A DNA stretch of 64,000 nt from Desulfurobacterium atlanticum (GCF_900188395.1 NZ_FZOB01000007.1:28720-92719); one strand, 5' to 3'; positions 16,851-25,965 are shown, counted from the stretch's first letter. A program made the numbers and translations. The notes: a model not told the origin generated them from the letters alone.

Positions 16851-18058
16851 TGGAGATTTGTAAGATAAACGGTATAGATGTGATTATCAATCCTGTTGAT
16901 GAGCTTGACATAACTTCAGTTGTTATATTTTCTGAAAACGGCAGTATAACTGACGAAAAAGGAAAAGCCGGAACAACGTTTTTATCTTTAAGAGTTGGAT
17001 TAAAAAGAAGCGAAAAGAAAACTTCAAAAGAGATAGCCTTTATAACAGAACCTTACGGTTCAACAATATCACCTGATACAGGAAAAGATTTTTCCACAAT
17101 CTCTTTTCAAACAGTATCAGAAGGAGTGTCTTTATACTTTGAGATATTTTCAGAACTTATAACAGAGCCTGCATTTACAGATGAAGATTTTATGATAGAA
17201 AAGGAGACGCTTCTTGCATCTATAAGAGGAAGGCTTGAAAGTCCGTTTTCTTTTGGATATGAACATTTTCAGCTTTTAACGTATAAAGGAACACCTTACG
17301 AAAATATTCCTTACGGCACTTTAAATACTGTTGTTCCGATAACAAAAACCGATATAGAAAATAGATATAAAGAGTTTTTCAAAACCGGTAAGTTCACAGT
17401 GTCCATTTCCGGAAAGATACCTGATGGTATTGAAAAGCTTATAGAAAACCTGCCGATTTCCTGTGAAGGAAAAGTTTTTGTTAACTTCAGTGCTCCGATA
17501 GAAAATACAGAGAGTGTAAATCTTTGTAGAAAAGGCTCAACCCAAACATTTATTTTAAGGGGATACGAAGCTCCTTCTGTTAAAAACTGGGAAGACTATG
17601 TCGCTTTTAAGCTTTTAAACACAATTGTTGGAGAAGGATTTAACTCCATAATGTTTAAAGAACTGAGAGAGAAAAAGGGGCTTGCCTATTCAACAGGTTC
17701 TTTCTTCCCTTCTTCTCTTTTTACAGGAAGATTTGTCCTTTATATAGGTACCTCACCTGATAAAGAGAAAACAGCTTTAAAAGGGATGGATGAGATTATC
17801 GGCAATCTTCCTTCACTTATTACAGAGGAAAATCTTACAAGAGCAAAGAATTACATAGAAGGAACATACCTTCTTGACCATGAGACAAGGCTTAGAAAAG
17901 CCTGGTATTGTGGATGGTGGAACGTTTTAAAAGAAAATCCCGATTTTGACAGAAAATATCTTGAGAAGTTAAAAGCTGTTCCCCTTTCAAAATTGGAAGA
18001 ACTATCAGAAAAATTGGCTCAAAAACCGTATCATCAGGTTATTGTCTGTGATGGATAG
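16850..18058 (+). CDS. M16B (insulinase-family) protein lacking the zinc motif
   Basis: Protein of 402 residues with the two-half M16 architecture, but the HxxEH motif expected within the first 60 residues is absent: that region reads GKAGTTFLSLRVGLKRS. It does keep the C-terminal half motif EKKGLAYSTGSFF, which supplies the Arg/Tyr-type substrate residues in M16B heterodimers. It is therefore best read as the non-catalytic partner of a heterodimeric peptidase, or as a protein with a new role. No signal peptide is seen. I chose the ATG that forms a TGATG junction with purN; an earlier TTG is possible. A catalytic partner is not present in the window. Confidence 0.72.
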   Translation: MEICKINGIDVIINPVDELDITSVVIFSENGSITDEKGKAGTTFLSLRVGLKRSEKKTSKEIAFITEPYGSTISPDTGKDFSTISFQTVSEGVSLYFEIFSELITEPAFTDEDFMIEKETLLASIRGRLESPFSFGYEHFQLLTYKGTPYENIPYGTLNTVVPITKTDIENRYKEFFKTGKFTVSISGKIPDGIEKLIENLPISCEGKVFVNFSAPIENTESVNLCRKGSTQTFILRGYEAPSVKNWEDYVAFKLLNTIVGEGFNSIMFKELREKKGLAYSTGSFFPSSLFTGRFVLYIGTSPDKEKTALKGMDEIIGNLPSLITEENLTRAKNYIEGTYLLDHETRLRKAWYCGWWNVLKENPDFDRKYLEKLKAVPLSKLEELSEKLAQKPYHQVIVCDG

Positions 18059-18542
18059 GGTAATAGTTGTCAGTGCATGTCTTCTTGGTGTTGGATGCAG
18101 GTATGACGGCAGGAAAAATCTGTGTAAAGAAGTGGTTGCATTGAAAGATAGCTTTTTTCTCCTTCCTGTATGTCCTGAGCAACTTGGAGGACTGCCAACT
18201 CCAAGACCTCCTGCAAAAATATACGGAGGTGATGGGTTCAGTGTGATAGAGGGAGAAGGTAGGGTTTTAACTGTAGAAAGAAAAATAGATGTTACATCTG
18301 AATTTTTGAAAGGAGCTGTTGAAAGTGTAAAATTAGCTGATATTTATAAAGAAAAAGTTGTCTGTGTAATTTTAAAAGAAAGAAGTCCTTCCTGCGGGGT
18401 AAAAACCATATATAATTTTAATTCAGATACTTTAAAACAGGGTAAAGGCGTTGCAGCCGCTTTATTTATAAGGAACGGTTATAAAGTTATAAGCTCAGAA
18501 GAGCTTGAAAAGATAAAAAAACTTAAAAGGGAGTTTAAATGA
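18051..18542 (+). CDS. DUF523 family protein
   Basis: Small protein of about 163 residues, recognised by VVSACLLGVGCRYDG at the N-terminus, then LPVCPEQLGGLPTPRPPAKI and LKERSPSCGV. The conserved Cys residues suggest a metal or cluster site, but the function of the family is unknown to me. The ATG overlaps the end of the M16-like gene by eight bases, and a GTG three bases earlier is also possible. The stop overlaps the flavoprotein gene by four bases. Confidence 0.8.
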   Translation: MDRVIVVSACLLGVGCRYDGRKNLCKEVVALKDSFFLLPVCPEQLGGLPTPRPPAKIYGGDGFSVIEGEGRVLTVERKIDVTSEFLKGAVESVKLADIYKEKVVCVILKERSPSCGVKTIYNFNSDTLKQGKGVAAALFIRNGYKVISSEELEKIKKLKREFK

Positions 18543-19612
18543 GCAGATTACCAGAACTTGTTATAGCTGATTTAAAGCCGAAATATCCTATTATTCAGGG
18601 TGGAATGGGAGCAAAGGTTTCCCTTCATAAACTTGCAGCTGCTGTTGCAAATGCCGGTGGTATGGGAGTTATCTCTGCTGTTTTACTTCAGGAAAAGGAC
18701 AGAAAAAAAGAACCGAAAAAAACGTGTAAAGGTAAAGACCTTGAGTCTCTTGGAATGAAACCTTACCTTTACGCCACAGAACTCGCTGAAGAGATAAAGA
18801 AAGCAAAAGAGCTTGCTCCTGATGGTATTATAGGGGTAAATATAATGTATGCTCTTACCCATTTTTATGAGCTCTTACTTACTGCAATAGATGCTGGTGC
18901 GGATTTTATAATTCAGGGTGCAGGCTTTGGAAAAGATGTTTTTAAAATATGTAAAACGTTTGATATTCCTCTTATTGAAATTGTTTCAACTCCAAAAGGT
19001 GCTGCTCTTTCAGAAAGACTTGGGGCTTCCGCTGTAATAGTTGAAAGTGTTGAGGCCGGTGGCCATCTTGGAACAGATAAAAGCTTGTGGGAAGTTCTTC
19101 CAGATATAGTTAAAGCTGTAAAAAAGATTCCTGTAATTGCGGCTGGTGGTATATTTGACGGTAAGGATATGGCAAAGGCTTTTGAGATGGGAGCAAAAGG
19201 TGTTCAGATAGCTACAAGGTTCATTGCAACCTATGAGTGTGATGCTGACCAGAGATTCAAGGATTACATAATTCAGGCAAAACCTGAAGATTCAATTTTT
19301 ATAAAGAGTCCTGTTGGAATGCCCGCTCACGCTGTGAGGAATCCTTTTACAGACAGACTTGAAAAAGAGGGTAGAATTCCTCATAGTTGTGATTACAACT
19401 GTTTGAAGACATGTGCAAAGGCAGATTCTATCTACTGCATAGCAGATGCACTTCTTGCTTCTGCAGCAGGAGATGTTGAAAATGGACTTGTCTTTTCAGG
19501 AAGTAATGTTGGACGGGTAAACAGGATGTATCATGTTAAAGAACTAATTGAAGAGCTTGTGAAAGAGTGTGAAGAGGAACTTGAAAAGAGAAACCTTAAT
19601 TTCGGGGGGTAA
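18539..19612 (+). CDS. Nitronate monooxygenase-family flavoprotein
   Basis: FMN-dependent TIM-barrel protein of 357 residues in the 2-nitropropane dioxygenase/FabK superfamily. Visible motifs are PIIQGGMGAKVS at the N-terminus, IIQGAGFG mid-protein, the Gly-rich VEAGGHLG, and the phosphate-binding AAGGIFDG and GAKGVQIATRF. The C-terminal part has an unusual Cys cluster (PHSCDYNCLKTCAKADSIYC, about residues 283-302) that could bind a metal or Fe-S centre. It may detoxify nitronates, or act as an enoyl-ACP reductase given the fatty-acid genes upstream; sequence alone does not decide. It overlaps its neighbours by four bases and one base. Confidence 0.8.
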   Translation: MSRLPELVIADLKPKYPIIQGGMGAKVSLHKLAAAVANAGGMGVISAVLLQEKDRKKEPKKTCKGKDLESLGMKPYLYATELAEEIKKAKELAPDGIIGVNIMYALTHFYELLLTAIDAGADFIIQGAGFGKDVFKICKTFDIPLIEIVSTPKGAALSERLGASAVIVESVEAGGHLGTDKSLWEVLPDIVKAVKKIPVIAAGGIFDGKDMAKAFEMGAKGVQIATRFIATYECDADQRFKDYIIQAKPEDSIFIKSPVGMPAHAVRNPFTDRLEKEGRIPHSCDYNCLKTCAKADSIYCIADALLASAAGDVENGLVFSGSNVGRVNRMYHVKELIEELVKECEEELEKRNLNFGG

Positions 19613-20427
19613 TGATGAAAAAATGGATTTTTGTAGTTATGCCTTTACTTTTTGCCGGTTGTGTGTCCAATCAGCCTTCTAACGTTAATACCACTCCTCA
19701 ACAGGTAAAGGTTGATAAGTATAAAGAGCTGGAACAAAGACTTGCTGCTGTTGAAAATAGAGTTTCGCAGATTGAAGCTAAAACAGTTGAAAACGGTGCA
19801 AGGATTAAAACTCTTAATGAAAGAGTGGCAAGAATAGAGGACAGACTGGTCTCAGACGAGAAAGACATTTATGACCTTAAAAAGAAAGTTGAAAAGGCAG
19901 AAAAGGTTATAAATGAGATTACAGTATCCCTTAATGCCACTGAACAAAAAGAGGAAACGGGAACAAAAGAGCAACCCTTACCTATTGTAGAACAGCCTTC
20001 TCAGGAGGTGCAGACACCGGAAGTTGTGAATGTTTCCGATGAGGATATTTACAAAAAAGCGTTTAATGCTATGGAAACTGGAGAGCTTGATACTGCGAAG
20101 ATTCTGTTTGAAACACTCGTAAAAAGATATCCTGACAGTCCACTTGCAGATAATGCTCTCTACTGGATAGGAGAAATTTTCTACTCTCACGGTGATTACG
20201 CCACAGCTCTTAACTACTTTAAGCAAGTTGTTGATAACTATTCAAAATACTATCCCTCACCTAAAGGGAACAAAGTTCCTGCAGCACTATTAAAAGAAGC
20301 TCTCTGCTATAAAGGCCTTGGTGATTATGCTCAGGCTAAAAAACTTTTAAAAACTCTTATAAGCAAATATCCTTCTACAAACGAATCAGCTATAGCCAAA
20401 GTAAAACTTATGGAGCTTGGAGATTAA
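19612..20427 (+). CDS. CpoB/YbgF-like TPR lipoprotein with coiled coil
   Basis: Exported protein of 271 residues. The signal (KKWIFVVMPLLFAGC) ends in a lipobox with Cys at about residue 17. A coiled coil follows (about 35-110, heptads such as LEQRLAAVENRVSQIEAK). The C-terminal 120 residues are tetratricopeptide repeats of the YbgF type (IYKKAFNAMETGELDTAKIL, then YPDSPLADNALYWIGEIFY). This is the domain order of CpoB, which works with the Tol-Pal system in envelope division, although CpoB is usually soluble in the periplasm. No tol or pal genes are adjacent. A run of six G serves as Shine-Dalgarno. Confidence 0.82.
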   Translation: MMKKWIFVVMPLLFAGCVSNQPSNVNTTPQQVKVDKYKELEQRLAAVENRVSQIEAKTVENGARIKTLNERVARIEDRLVSDEKDIYDLKKKVEKAEKVINEITVSLNATEQKEETGTKEQPLPIVEQPSQEVQTPEVVNVSDEDIYKKAFNAMETGELDTAKILFETLVKRYPDSPLADNALYWIGEIFYSHGDYATALNYFKQVVDNYSKYYPSPKGNKVPAALLKEALCYKGLGDYAQAKKLLKTLISKYPSTNESAIAKVKLMELGD

Positions 20428-20430
20428 AGA

Positions 20431-20835
20431 ATGGATGAAAAACAATTAAGAGTAAAAGGCCTTGCATATAGAGGACTTGATTTATGGCTTAACCTTGAAC
20501 TTTCAAAGTTCAGACCAGACAGCCAGTATGAGCAGGTAAATAGTTTTATCGCACAGAGATTTAAGACCGACAACCCTAATCCGCTTCTTAAAATTTTAGG
20601 GCTTCTTGAAATGGCTCTAATAGAAGATGCTTTAAGCGGTAAAAACTACTTCACGGAAGAGGAAAGAGAACAGGTTATTAAAGAGGTGGTAGAATCTCTT
20701 GCAAAAGATTTTCCTGATATTTTAAAAGAGATAGAAAAGATGGCTGATGACATAAATGGTAAAATTACTCAGTTGAAAGAACTTTCACAGAAGTACAGAG
20801 AGAATATGGAGGAAGATGAATGTCAGGGAAAATAA
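20431..20835 (+). CDS. Hypothetical helical protein
   Basis: Soluble protein of 134 residues that I do not recognise. It is predicted to be mostly helical, charged and without a signal peptide or membrane segment; the last third ([20 protein letters not shown]) looks like a coiled coil. It lies three bases after the CpoB-like gene and overlaps inositol-phosphate synthase by 16 bases, so it is translated in the same operon. Nothing in the sequence shows a catalytic site. Confidence 0.7.
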   Translation: MDEKQLRVKGLAYRGLDLWLNLELSKFRPDSQYEQVNSFIAQRFKTDNPNPLLKILGLLEMALIEDALSGKNYFTEEEREQVIKEVVESLAKDFPDILKEIEKMADDINGKITQLKELSQKYRENMEEDECQGK

Positions 20836-21917
20836 AGGTTGCAATAGTGGGTGTTGGTAATTGTGCAAGTTCTCTTATTCAGGGGATTTACTACTATAAA
20901 GATAAATCTCCGGAAGAGTTTTCAGGGTTGATGCACTTTGATGTTGGTGGTTATAAGCCCTGGGATATAGAGATAGTTGCTGCTTTTGATATTGACAAAA
21001 GAAAGGTAGGGAAAGATGTAGGTAAAGCAATTTTTGAAAAGCCTAACTGCACAGCTGTTTTCTGCCCGGATGTTCCTGAGATGGGTGTTGAGGTTCAGAT
21101 GGGACCTGTTCTTGATGGATTTGCAGAACACATGAACGATTATCCGGAAGACCAGAGGTTTGTTGTTGCTGATAAAGAACCTGTTGATGTTACAAAGGTT
21201 TTGAAGGAATCTGGTGCAGAGGTTGTAATAAACTACCTTCCTGTTGGTTCTGAAGAAGCTACAAGGTTCTATGCTCAGTGTGCCCTTGACGCAGGATGTG
21301 CATTTGTTAACTGTATTCCTGTGTTTATAGCTTCAGACAGTGAATGGGCAAGGAAGTTTGAAGAAAAAGGGCTTCCTATAGTTGGAGATGACATAAAGTC
21401 TCAGGTAGGAGCAACTATTACTCACAGAGTGCTTGCAACTCTTATGTCTGATAGAGGCGTTGCCATAGACAGAACATATCAGCTTAACTTCGGCGGAAAC
21501 ACCGACTTTCTCAATATGCTGGAGAGAAAAAGGTTAAAAACCAAAAAAGTTTCCAAGACAGAAGCTGTTCGTTCCCTGATTCCTTATCCTATTGCCAATG
21601 ATAACATTCACATCGGACCGAGTGATTATGTTCCGTGGCTCAAGGATAATAAAATAGCATACATAAGGCTTGAAGGAAGGCTCTTTGGTGATGTTCCTAT
21701 GTATATAGAGCTTAAGCTATCTGTGGAGGATTCACCAAACAGTGCCGGTTCAGCTATTGATGCTATAAGATGTGCCAAGCTTGGTCTTGACAGGAAAATT
21801 GGTGGACCACTTTATTCAATTTCCTCTTATACAATGAAACATCCGCCAATTCAGTATCCTGATTGGAAAGCGAAAGAGCTTGTTGATGGCTTTATTAAAG
21901 GTGAAGTAGAGAGATAA
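20820..21917 (+). CDS. ino1: Inositol-3-phosphate synthase
   Basis: Makes myo-inositol 3-phosphate (1L-myo-inositol 1-phosphate) from glucose 6-phosphate with NAD. It is the short prokaryotic type, 365 residues, with the NAD-binding [13 protein letters not shown] near the N-terminus, [25 protein letters not shown], and the Lys/Asn-rich catalytic region [11 protein letters not shown]. Thermophilic Aquificota and archaea use the product for di-myo-inositol phosphate or for inositol lipids; which applies here is inference. The ATG lies inside the preceding gene behind GGAGGA. A strong terminator follows, so it closes a plus-strand operon. Confidence 0.92.
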   Translation: MSGKIKVAIVGVGNCASSLIQGIYYYKDKSPEEFSGLMHFDVGGYKPWDIEIVAAFDIDKRKVGKDVGKAIFEKPNCTAVFCPDVPEMGVEVQMGPVLDGFAEHMNDYPEDQRFVVADKEPVDVTKVLKESGAEVVINYLPVGSEEATRFYAQCALDAGCAFVNCIPVFIASDSEWARKFEEKGLPIVGDDIKSQVGATITHRVLATLMSDRGVAIDRTYQLNFGGNTDFLNMLERKRLKTKKVSKTEAVRSLIPYPIANDNIHIGPSDYVPWLKDNKIAYIRLEGRLFGDVPMYIELKLSVEDSPNSAGSAIDAIRCAKLGLDRKIGGPLYSISSYTMKHPPIQYPDWKAKELVDGFIKGEVER

Positions 21918-21933
21918 AAAAATTTTTAAATCA

Positions 21934-21955
21934 AAGGGGGCTTTTTGGCCCCCTT
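21934..21955. terminator. Bidirectional intrinsic terminator
   Basis: Eight-base-pair GC-rich stem (AAGGGGGC with GCCCCCTT) and a six-base loop, flanked by A-rich and T-rich runs on both sides. It sits between the convergent ino1 and mtnP genes and could serve both. Confidence 0.8.
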
Positions 21956-21957
21956 AA

Positions 21958-22812
21958 TTAAATTCTGTCTTTTATTAAAAGTTCAAGTCTCTTAAATACT
22001 TCTTCAGTTATGTATTCTTTCTTTGTTTGAATTGCTCCTACAAGGGCTGTTCTTGCGTAGGAGTTTTCAATATCTTCAGGTTTAAGTGTTTCTATAACGC
22101 GTTTTAACATTCTTTTTGCGTTTTCTATGTTTTTAGCCATTGTTGCAAGAACCTTTTCAACGTTAACTTCTTCGCCCTCTTTCCACACGTCATAGTCTGT
22201 TGCAAGAGCTACTGCAGAGTAAGGAATTTCCGCTTCTCTTGCAAGCTTTGCTTCAGGAATGTTTGTCATTCCTATAACATCAACACCCCAGCTTCTGTAT
22301 ATTTTTGATTCAGCTTTTGTTGAAAATTGAGGTCCTTCTATACAGATGTATGTTCCTTCTCTGTGAACAGGGATTCCTTCTTCTATACAGGCTTTATAAA
22401 CTATCTCATTTAGAAGTTCACATGTTGGTTTATCAAACGGTATATGAGCTACAATGCCATTTCCGAAGAATGTGGAAGGTCTGCTTTTTGTCCTGTCAAA
22501 ATACTGAGTAACAATAACAAAATCACCAGGTTTTATCTCTTCTTTCATTGAACCGACAGCACTTACTGAAATTATCGCATCAACACCGAGCATTTTAAAT
22601 CCGTAAATGTTTGCTCTGTAAGGCACTTCGGATGGAAGGTATATGTGTCCTCTCCCGTGTCTTGGAAGAAAGTAAACGTCTTTTCCTGCAAGCTTACCGT
22701 GAATGTAAGCATCTGAAGGTTTTCCGAAAGGAGTTTCAAGTGTTATCTCTTCCACATCGGTTAATCCTTCAATGTTGTAAAGGCCGCTTCCTCCGATAAT
22801 TCCTATCTTCAT
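21958..22812 (-). CDS. mtnP: S-methyl-5'-thioadenosine phosphorylase
   Basis: Cleaves methylthioadenosine to adenine and methylthioribose 1-phosphate for methionine salvage. Family features are IGGSGLYNIEG at the N-terminus, the phosphate site LPRHGRGH, and the base-binding region GTYICIEGPQFSTKAES followed by VIGMTNIPEAKLAREAEI. It is 284 residues, normal for the family. GGAGG precedes the ATG. It is the last gene of the minus-strand group rlmD-pyrD-small protein-mtnP and ends just before a terminator. Confidence 0.93.
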   Translation of the reverse strand: MKIGIIGGSGLYNIEGLTDVEEITLETPFGKPSDAYIHGKLAGKDVYFLPRHGRGHIYLPSEVPYRANIYGFKMLGVDAIISVSAVGSMKEEIKPGDFVIVTQYFDRTKSRPSTFFGNGIVAHIPFDKPTCELLNEIVYKACIEEGIPVHREGTYICIEGPQFSTKAESKIYRSWGVDVIGMTNIPEAKLAREAEIPYSAVALATDYDVWKEGEEVNVEKVLATMAKNIENAKRMLKRVIETLKPEDIENSYARTALVGAIQTKKEYITEEVFKRLELLIKDRI

Positions 22813-22824
22813 TTCAAGCCTCCT

Positions 22825-23121
22825 CTATTTTCTAAAGGTTATCTCTTTTACACCTTCAATTTTTACTATCGTTCCCATTCCCCATACATTGATAACTTTA
22901 TCACCGTCATTATCAACGCCTTCAAGAATTTTTATTGTTATGTTTTTAACCCCGTTTCCCCCTATATCTTCTGCCTGCTGCTCAAGCATGGAGACCACTC
23001 TCATAACAGGGTCTATAGGAAGTTCACCGTTAAACCAGTTTTTTTCTTTTTGCTGAATAAACGCGTATGCGATGTTTAAAACTTCGTGATTTTGTGGAAT
23101 TTCTCCAAATGAGAGTATCAC
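22825..23121 (-). CDS. Small conserved-looking protein of unknown function
   Basis: Protein of about 98 residues. I use the GTG start directly behind GGAGGTGTAAA; a longer reading would begin inside the gap with no ribosome-binding site. The sequence has no signal peptide. Its C-terminal half reads as beta strands (NITIKILEGVDNDGDKVINV, then GTIVKIEGVKEITFRK). I do not recognise the family. It sits between pyrD and mtnP with short spacers and is probably co-transcribed. Confidence 0.65.
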   Translation of the reverse strand: MILSFGEIPQNHEVLNIAYAFIQQKEKNWFNGELPIDPVMRVVSMLEQQAEDIGGNGVKNITIKILEGVDNDGDKVINVWGMGTIVKIEGVKEITFRK

Positions 23122-23178
23122 TTTACACCTCCAGATTGTTGTTTGTTTAAATTCTACAAGATTCAACCAGTCTGATGT

Positions 23179-24090
23179 TTATATCTGTAATTTTCCTTTT
23201 ATTTCTTCTACTGATGAAAACCCTTTTTTCTCAAGGTATTTTTTGATTCCGTCTGCAATTTTAACTGCAATGTCAGGGTCTATAAAATTGGCAGTTCCAA
23301 CCTGAACAGAAGATGCTCCTGCTATTATAAATTCAACTGCATCTTCCCATGAGCTTATGCCACCTATCCCTATTATCGGAATGGAGACCGCCTTTGCTAT
23401 CTGATAGACCATTCTTAAAGCTACAGGTTTTATCGCAGGGCCCGACAGTCCACCTATCACATTTCTTATTCTCGGTCTGAAAGAGTCTATATCTATTGCC
23501 ATTCCTATCAGCGTGTTTATTGCAGATATTCCGTCAGCTCCGGCAGATTCAACCGCTTTTGCTATCTTTACGATATCGGTAACATTTGGAGATAGCTTTA
23601 TGATTACAGGTTTGTCGGTGGCTTTTTTTACGATTTCTGTTATCCTTGCCGCTTCATCAGGGTCTGTTCCAAATGCAAGTCCACCTTTTTTCACATTTGG
23701 ACAGGATATGTTAACTTCAATTAAATGAACACCCTCCACTCCTTTTAGTGCTTTTGCCACAGCTTCATACTCTTCATAGGTGGTTCCGTATATGTTGGCA
23801 ACAATTTTCACTTTGTAATTTTTAAGTTGTGGAACTATTTTTTCCACAAAATAATCCACTCCCGGATTTTGCAAACCTATCGCATTTAACATTCCTGACG
23901 GTGTTTCCCAGATTCTCGGCGGAGGGTTTCCCTCTCTTGGAGTTGCCGAAAGTCCTTTTACGCAGATGGCTCCTATTTTATTAAGGTCTGTTAAGTTTTC
24001 ATATTCAAGTCCGAATCCAAACGTTCCAGATGCGGTCCAGACAGGAGTTTCAAATTTTATCCCGAATAGGTTTACACTTATATCTGCCAT
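23179..24090 (-). CDS. pyrD: Dihydroorotate dehydrogenase, class 1B catalytic subunit
   Basis: FMN enzyme oxidising dihydroorotate to orotate in pyrimidine synthesis. Visible are VWTASGTFGFG at the N-terminus, NAIGLQNPGV, the active-site Cys in EVNISCPNVKKGG, and FMN phosphate-binding GIGGISSWEDAVEF and GASSVQVGTA. At 303 residues with an active-site Cys rather than Ser it is the 1B type, which normally pairs with the PyrK electron-transfer subunit; pyrK is not in the window. Its ATG overlaps the rlmD stop by one base. pyrE lies separately at 30325. Confidence 0.93.
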   Translation of the reverse strand: MADISVNLFGIKFETPVWTASGTFGFGLEYENLTDLNKIGAICVKGLSATPREGNPPPRIWETPSGMLNAIGLQNPGVDYFVEKIVPQLKNYKVKIVANIYGTTYEEYEAVAKALKGVEGVHLIEVNISCPNVKKGGLAFGTDPDEAARITEIVKKATDKPVIIKLSPNVTDIVKIAKAVESAGADGISAINTLIGMAIDIDSFRPRIRNVIGGLSGPAIKPVALRMVYQIAKAVSIPIIGIGGISSWEDAVEFIIAGASSVQVGTANFIDPDIAVKIADGIKKYLEKKGFSSVEEIKGKLQI

Positions 24091-25367
24091 TATCTCACCT
24101 TCCTTAAAAAGGCTATCGTTTCTATGTGATAAGTTTGAGGGAACATATCTATAAGCTTTGATTTTTCCATATGGATACCGTGCTGATAGAAAAGGGCTAT
24201 GTCTCTTGCTAATGTAGCAGGGTTGCAGGAAACATAAATAATTCTTTTTAGTCTTGGAAGAGAAGATATTTCCCTTATGATACGTTGACTCAACCCGCTT
24301 CTTGGCGGGTCTATGACAACCAGGTCGGGGCTGTTTTCCTTTATTATTTCTATGCCCTCTTCTGTTTCTCTGCAGAAAAAAGAGATGTTTCTAAGTCCGT
24401 TAATATCTTTGTTATAAAGAGCATCGCTTATGGCTGAAAAGCTTGCCTCTATTCCAAAAGCTTTGTGCACATATCTTCCAACAGGTATTGTTAATGTTCC
24501 AACACCGCAGTAAAGGTCTGCTGCAAGAAGATACTGATATTCCATCGCTCCTTGTGAAACTTTCTTTATGAGATTTTCAACCTGAAATCTGTTTACTTGA
24601 AAGAATGAGTCTGCACTTACTCTGAATTTGAATTTATCAATCTTTTCGTAGGTAAAGTCTTTCCCGAAAAACTTTATCCTTTCCGGATATCCTGATTCTC
24701 CCGATTTGTATATTCCAAAACCTACAAGGTTGACATTAAGCATATCCTTTATATCATCAAGAGTAAGGTCAATCTTTTTAAACTTTCCGTGATAAACAAT
24801 TTTAAGGATTACTTCATCTTTATTTGATGAGTATATGTGAAACTCGTTAGGTTCTGTTGGAAGAAGAGAAGCCAATTTTTTTAAGCCTTTTATGGCCTGA
24901 GAAAGGTTTTCTTTTAAAATATCACATCTATCTATATCAACAACTTCGTGAGTCCCTTTGGCGAAGAATCCGACTTTGCCGTTTTTTACTTTAAACTGAG
25001 CTCTATTTCTGTAGTGCCACGGATTTGGTGAGGGGATTACTTCGTCAATATTAGGCTTTTTTATTCTTCCAATTTTCTGAAGGTTTTCTTCAAGAATAGC
25101 CCTTTTAGCTTCTACCTGAGCTTCATAATCAAGATGCTGCCAATCACAGCCTCCACATTTTCCAAAATAGGGACATCTTGGTTCTATCCGATTTTTTCCT
25201 TTCTTTACAATTTTCTTTATTCGTCCCTCACTATATCCGCTCTTTTTTAAAGTTTCCTCTATTTCAACAACATCTCCGGGAGCAGTAAAAGGAACAAAAA
25301 ATGTCCTTCCCTGAAATCTTCCAAGACCTTTTCCACCGTAAACAAGTTTTTCTATTTCAAGTTGCAA
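24090..25367 (-). CDS. rlmD: 23S rRNA (uracil-5-)-methyltransferase, RlmD/RumA family
   Basis: SAM-dependent enzyme that makes 5-methyluridine in 23S rRNA, or in tRNA for some family members. An N-terminal TRAM domain (about 1-58) is followed by Fe-S ligands C65, C71 and C74 in CPYFGKCGGCDW, with a fourth Cys in DRCDIL. SAM-binding DLYCGVGTLTIPVG and the catalytic Cys in YVSCNPATLARD are present, as is the PPRSG motif. At 425 residues it is typical. It starts with TTG behind AGGAGG. It is first in the four-gene minus-strand operon, downstream of the hsp20 terminator. Confidence 0.92.
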   Translation of the reverse strand: MQLEIEKLVYGGKGLGRFQGRTFFVPFTAPGDVVEIEETLKKSGYSEGRIKKIVKKGKNRIEPRCPYFGKCGGCDWQHLDYEAQVEAKRAILEENLQKIGRIKKPNIDEVIPSPNPWHYRNRAQFKVKNGKVGFFAKGTHEVVDIDRCDILKENLSQAIKGLKKLASLLPTEPNEFHIYSSNKDEVILKIVYHGKFKKIDLTLDDIKDMLNVNLVGFGIYKSGESGYPERIKFFGKDFTYEKIDKFKFRVSADSFFQVNRFQVENLIKKVSQGAMEYQYLLAADLYCGVGTLTIPVGRYVHKAFGIEASFSAISDALYNKDINGLRNISFFCRETEEGIEIIKENSPDLVVIDPPRSGLSQRIIREISSLPRLKRIIYVSCNPATLARDIALFYQHGIHMEKSKLIDMFPQTYHIETIAFLRKVR

Positions 25368-25410
25368 TAAAACCTCCTGATAAAGCTTGATGGGTAAAAT
25401 TTTACCATCT

Positions 25411-25443
25411 TAAAAAACAAAAGGGGCGCCTGAGCGCCCCTTT
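25411..25443 (-). terminator. Intrinsic terminator after hsp20
   Basis: Ten-base-pair stem (AAAGGGGCGC with its complement) and a four-base loop. Read on the minus strand it is followed by a T-rich run (TTTTGTTTTTT), so it terminates hsp20 transcription ahead of rlmD. Confidence 0.85.
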
Positions 25444-25467
25444 CATAATTTCCAACTATTTTTAAAA

Positions 25468-25965
25468 TTACTTTTCTTCCTTTCCTTTGTTCCCCTTTTC
25501 TTCTGGCTCTTTTACGATAATTTTAACCTCTTTTCTTGCAGAGTCAGCTTTTGGAAGTCTTATTTCAAGAATGCCCCTGTCATAGGTTGCTTCTATTCCC
25601 TCTTCTTTTACCTCTACTGGAAGAGGTATAATTCTTTGAAACTCTCCATAAAATGTTTCACTGAAGAACACATTATCTTTTTCTTCCTTCTGCTCCTGCT
25701 TTTTGACACCACGGATTATAAGGTGGTTTCCTCTGACTCTTACATCTATACTGTCCTTGTCTATTCCAGGCATTTCCGCTCTTACAACAAGCTCATCAGG
25801 TGTTTCATACATCTCTATCTTTGGTTCAAATCCCATTTCAAATCCGGGAATTTCTCCAAATCCTCTTGTAAGTTCAGCAAGCATTCTTTCCATCTCTTTT
25901 GAGATTCTGAAGAAATCTTCAAATGGATCGTATCCGCCTCTTCTTCCAAAAAATCCTCCAAACAT
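25468..25965 (-). CDS. Hsp20/alpha-crystallin family small heat shock protein
   Basis: ATP-independent holdase chaperone of about 165 residues. The alpha-crystallin domain spans about 48-145: EMYETPDELVVRAEMPGID at its start, then GNHLIIRGVKK, and the closing GILEIRLPKADS. The N-terminus is Gly/Phe-rich (FGGFFGRRGGYDPFEDFF) and the C-terminal tail is highly charged, which is common in thermophiles. Of the adjacent GTG and ATG I prefer the ATG, better spaced from GGGAGG. It is a single-gene unit with its own terminator; no CIRCE-type inverted repeat is visible upstream. Confidence 0.92.
   Translation of the reverse strand: MFGGFFGRRGGYDPFEDFFRISKEMERMLAELTRGFGEIPGFEMGFEPKIEMYETPDELVVRAEMPGIDKDSIDVRVRGNHLIIRGVKKQEQKEEKDNVFFSETFYGEFQRIIPLPVEVKEEGIEATYDRGILEIRLPKADSARKEVKIIVKEPEEKGNKGKEEK

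Noticed and set aside
18539-19612. Firm call as enoyl-ACP reductase FabK
   Set aside because: Same superfamily and fatty-acid genes are within 5 kb, but it is longer, has an extra Cys cluster and is not adjacent to fab genes.
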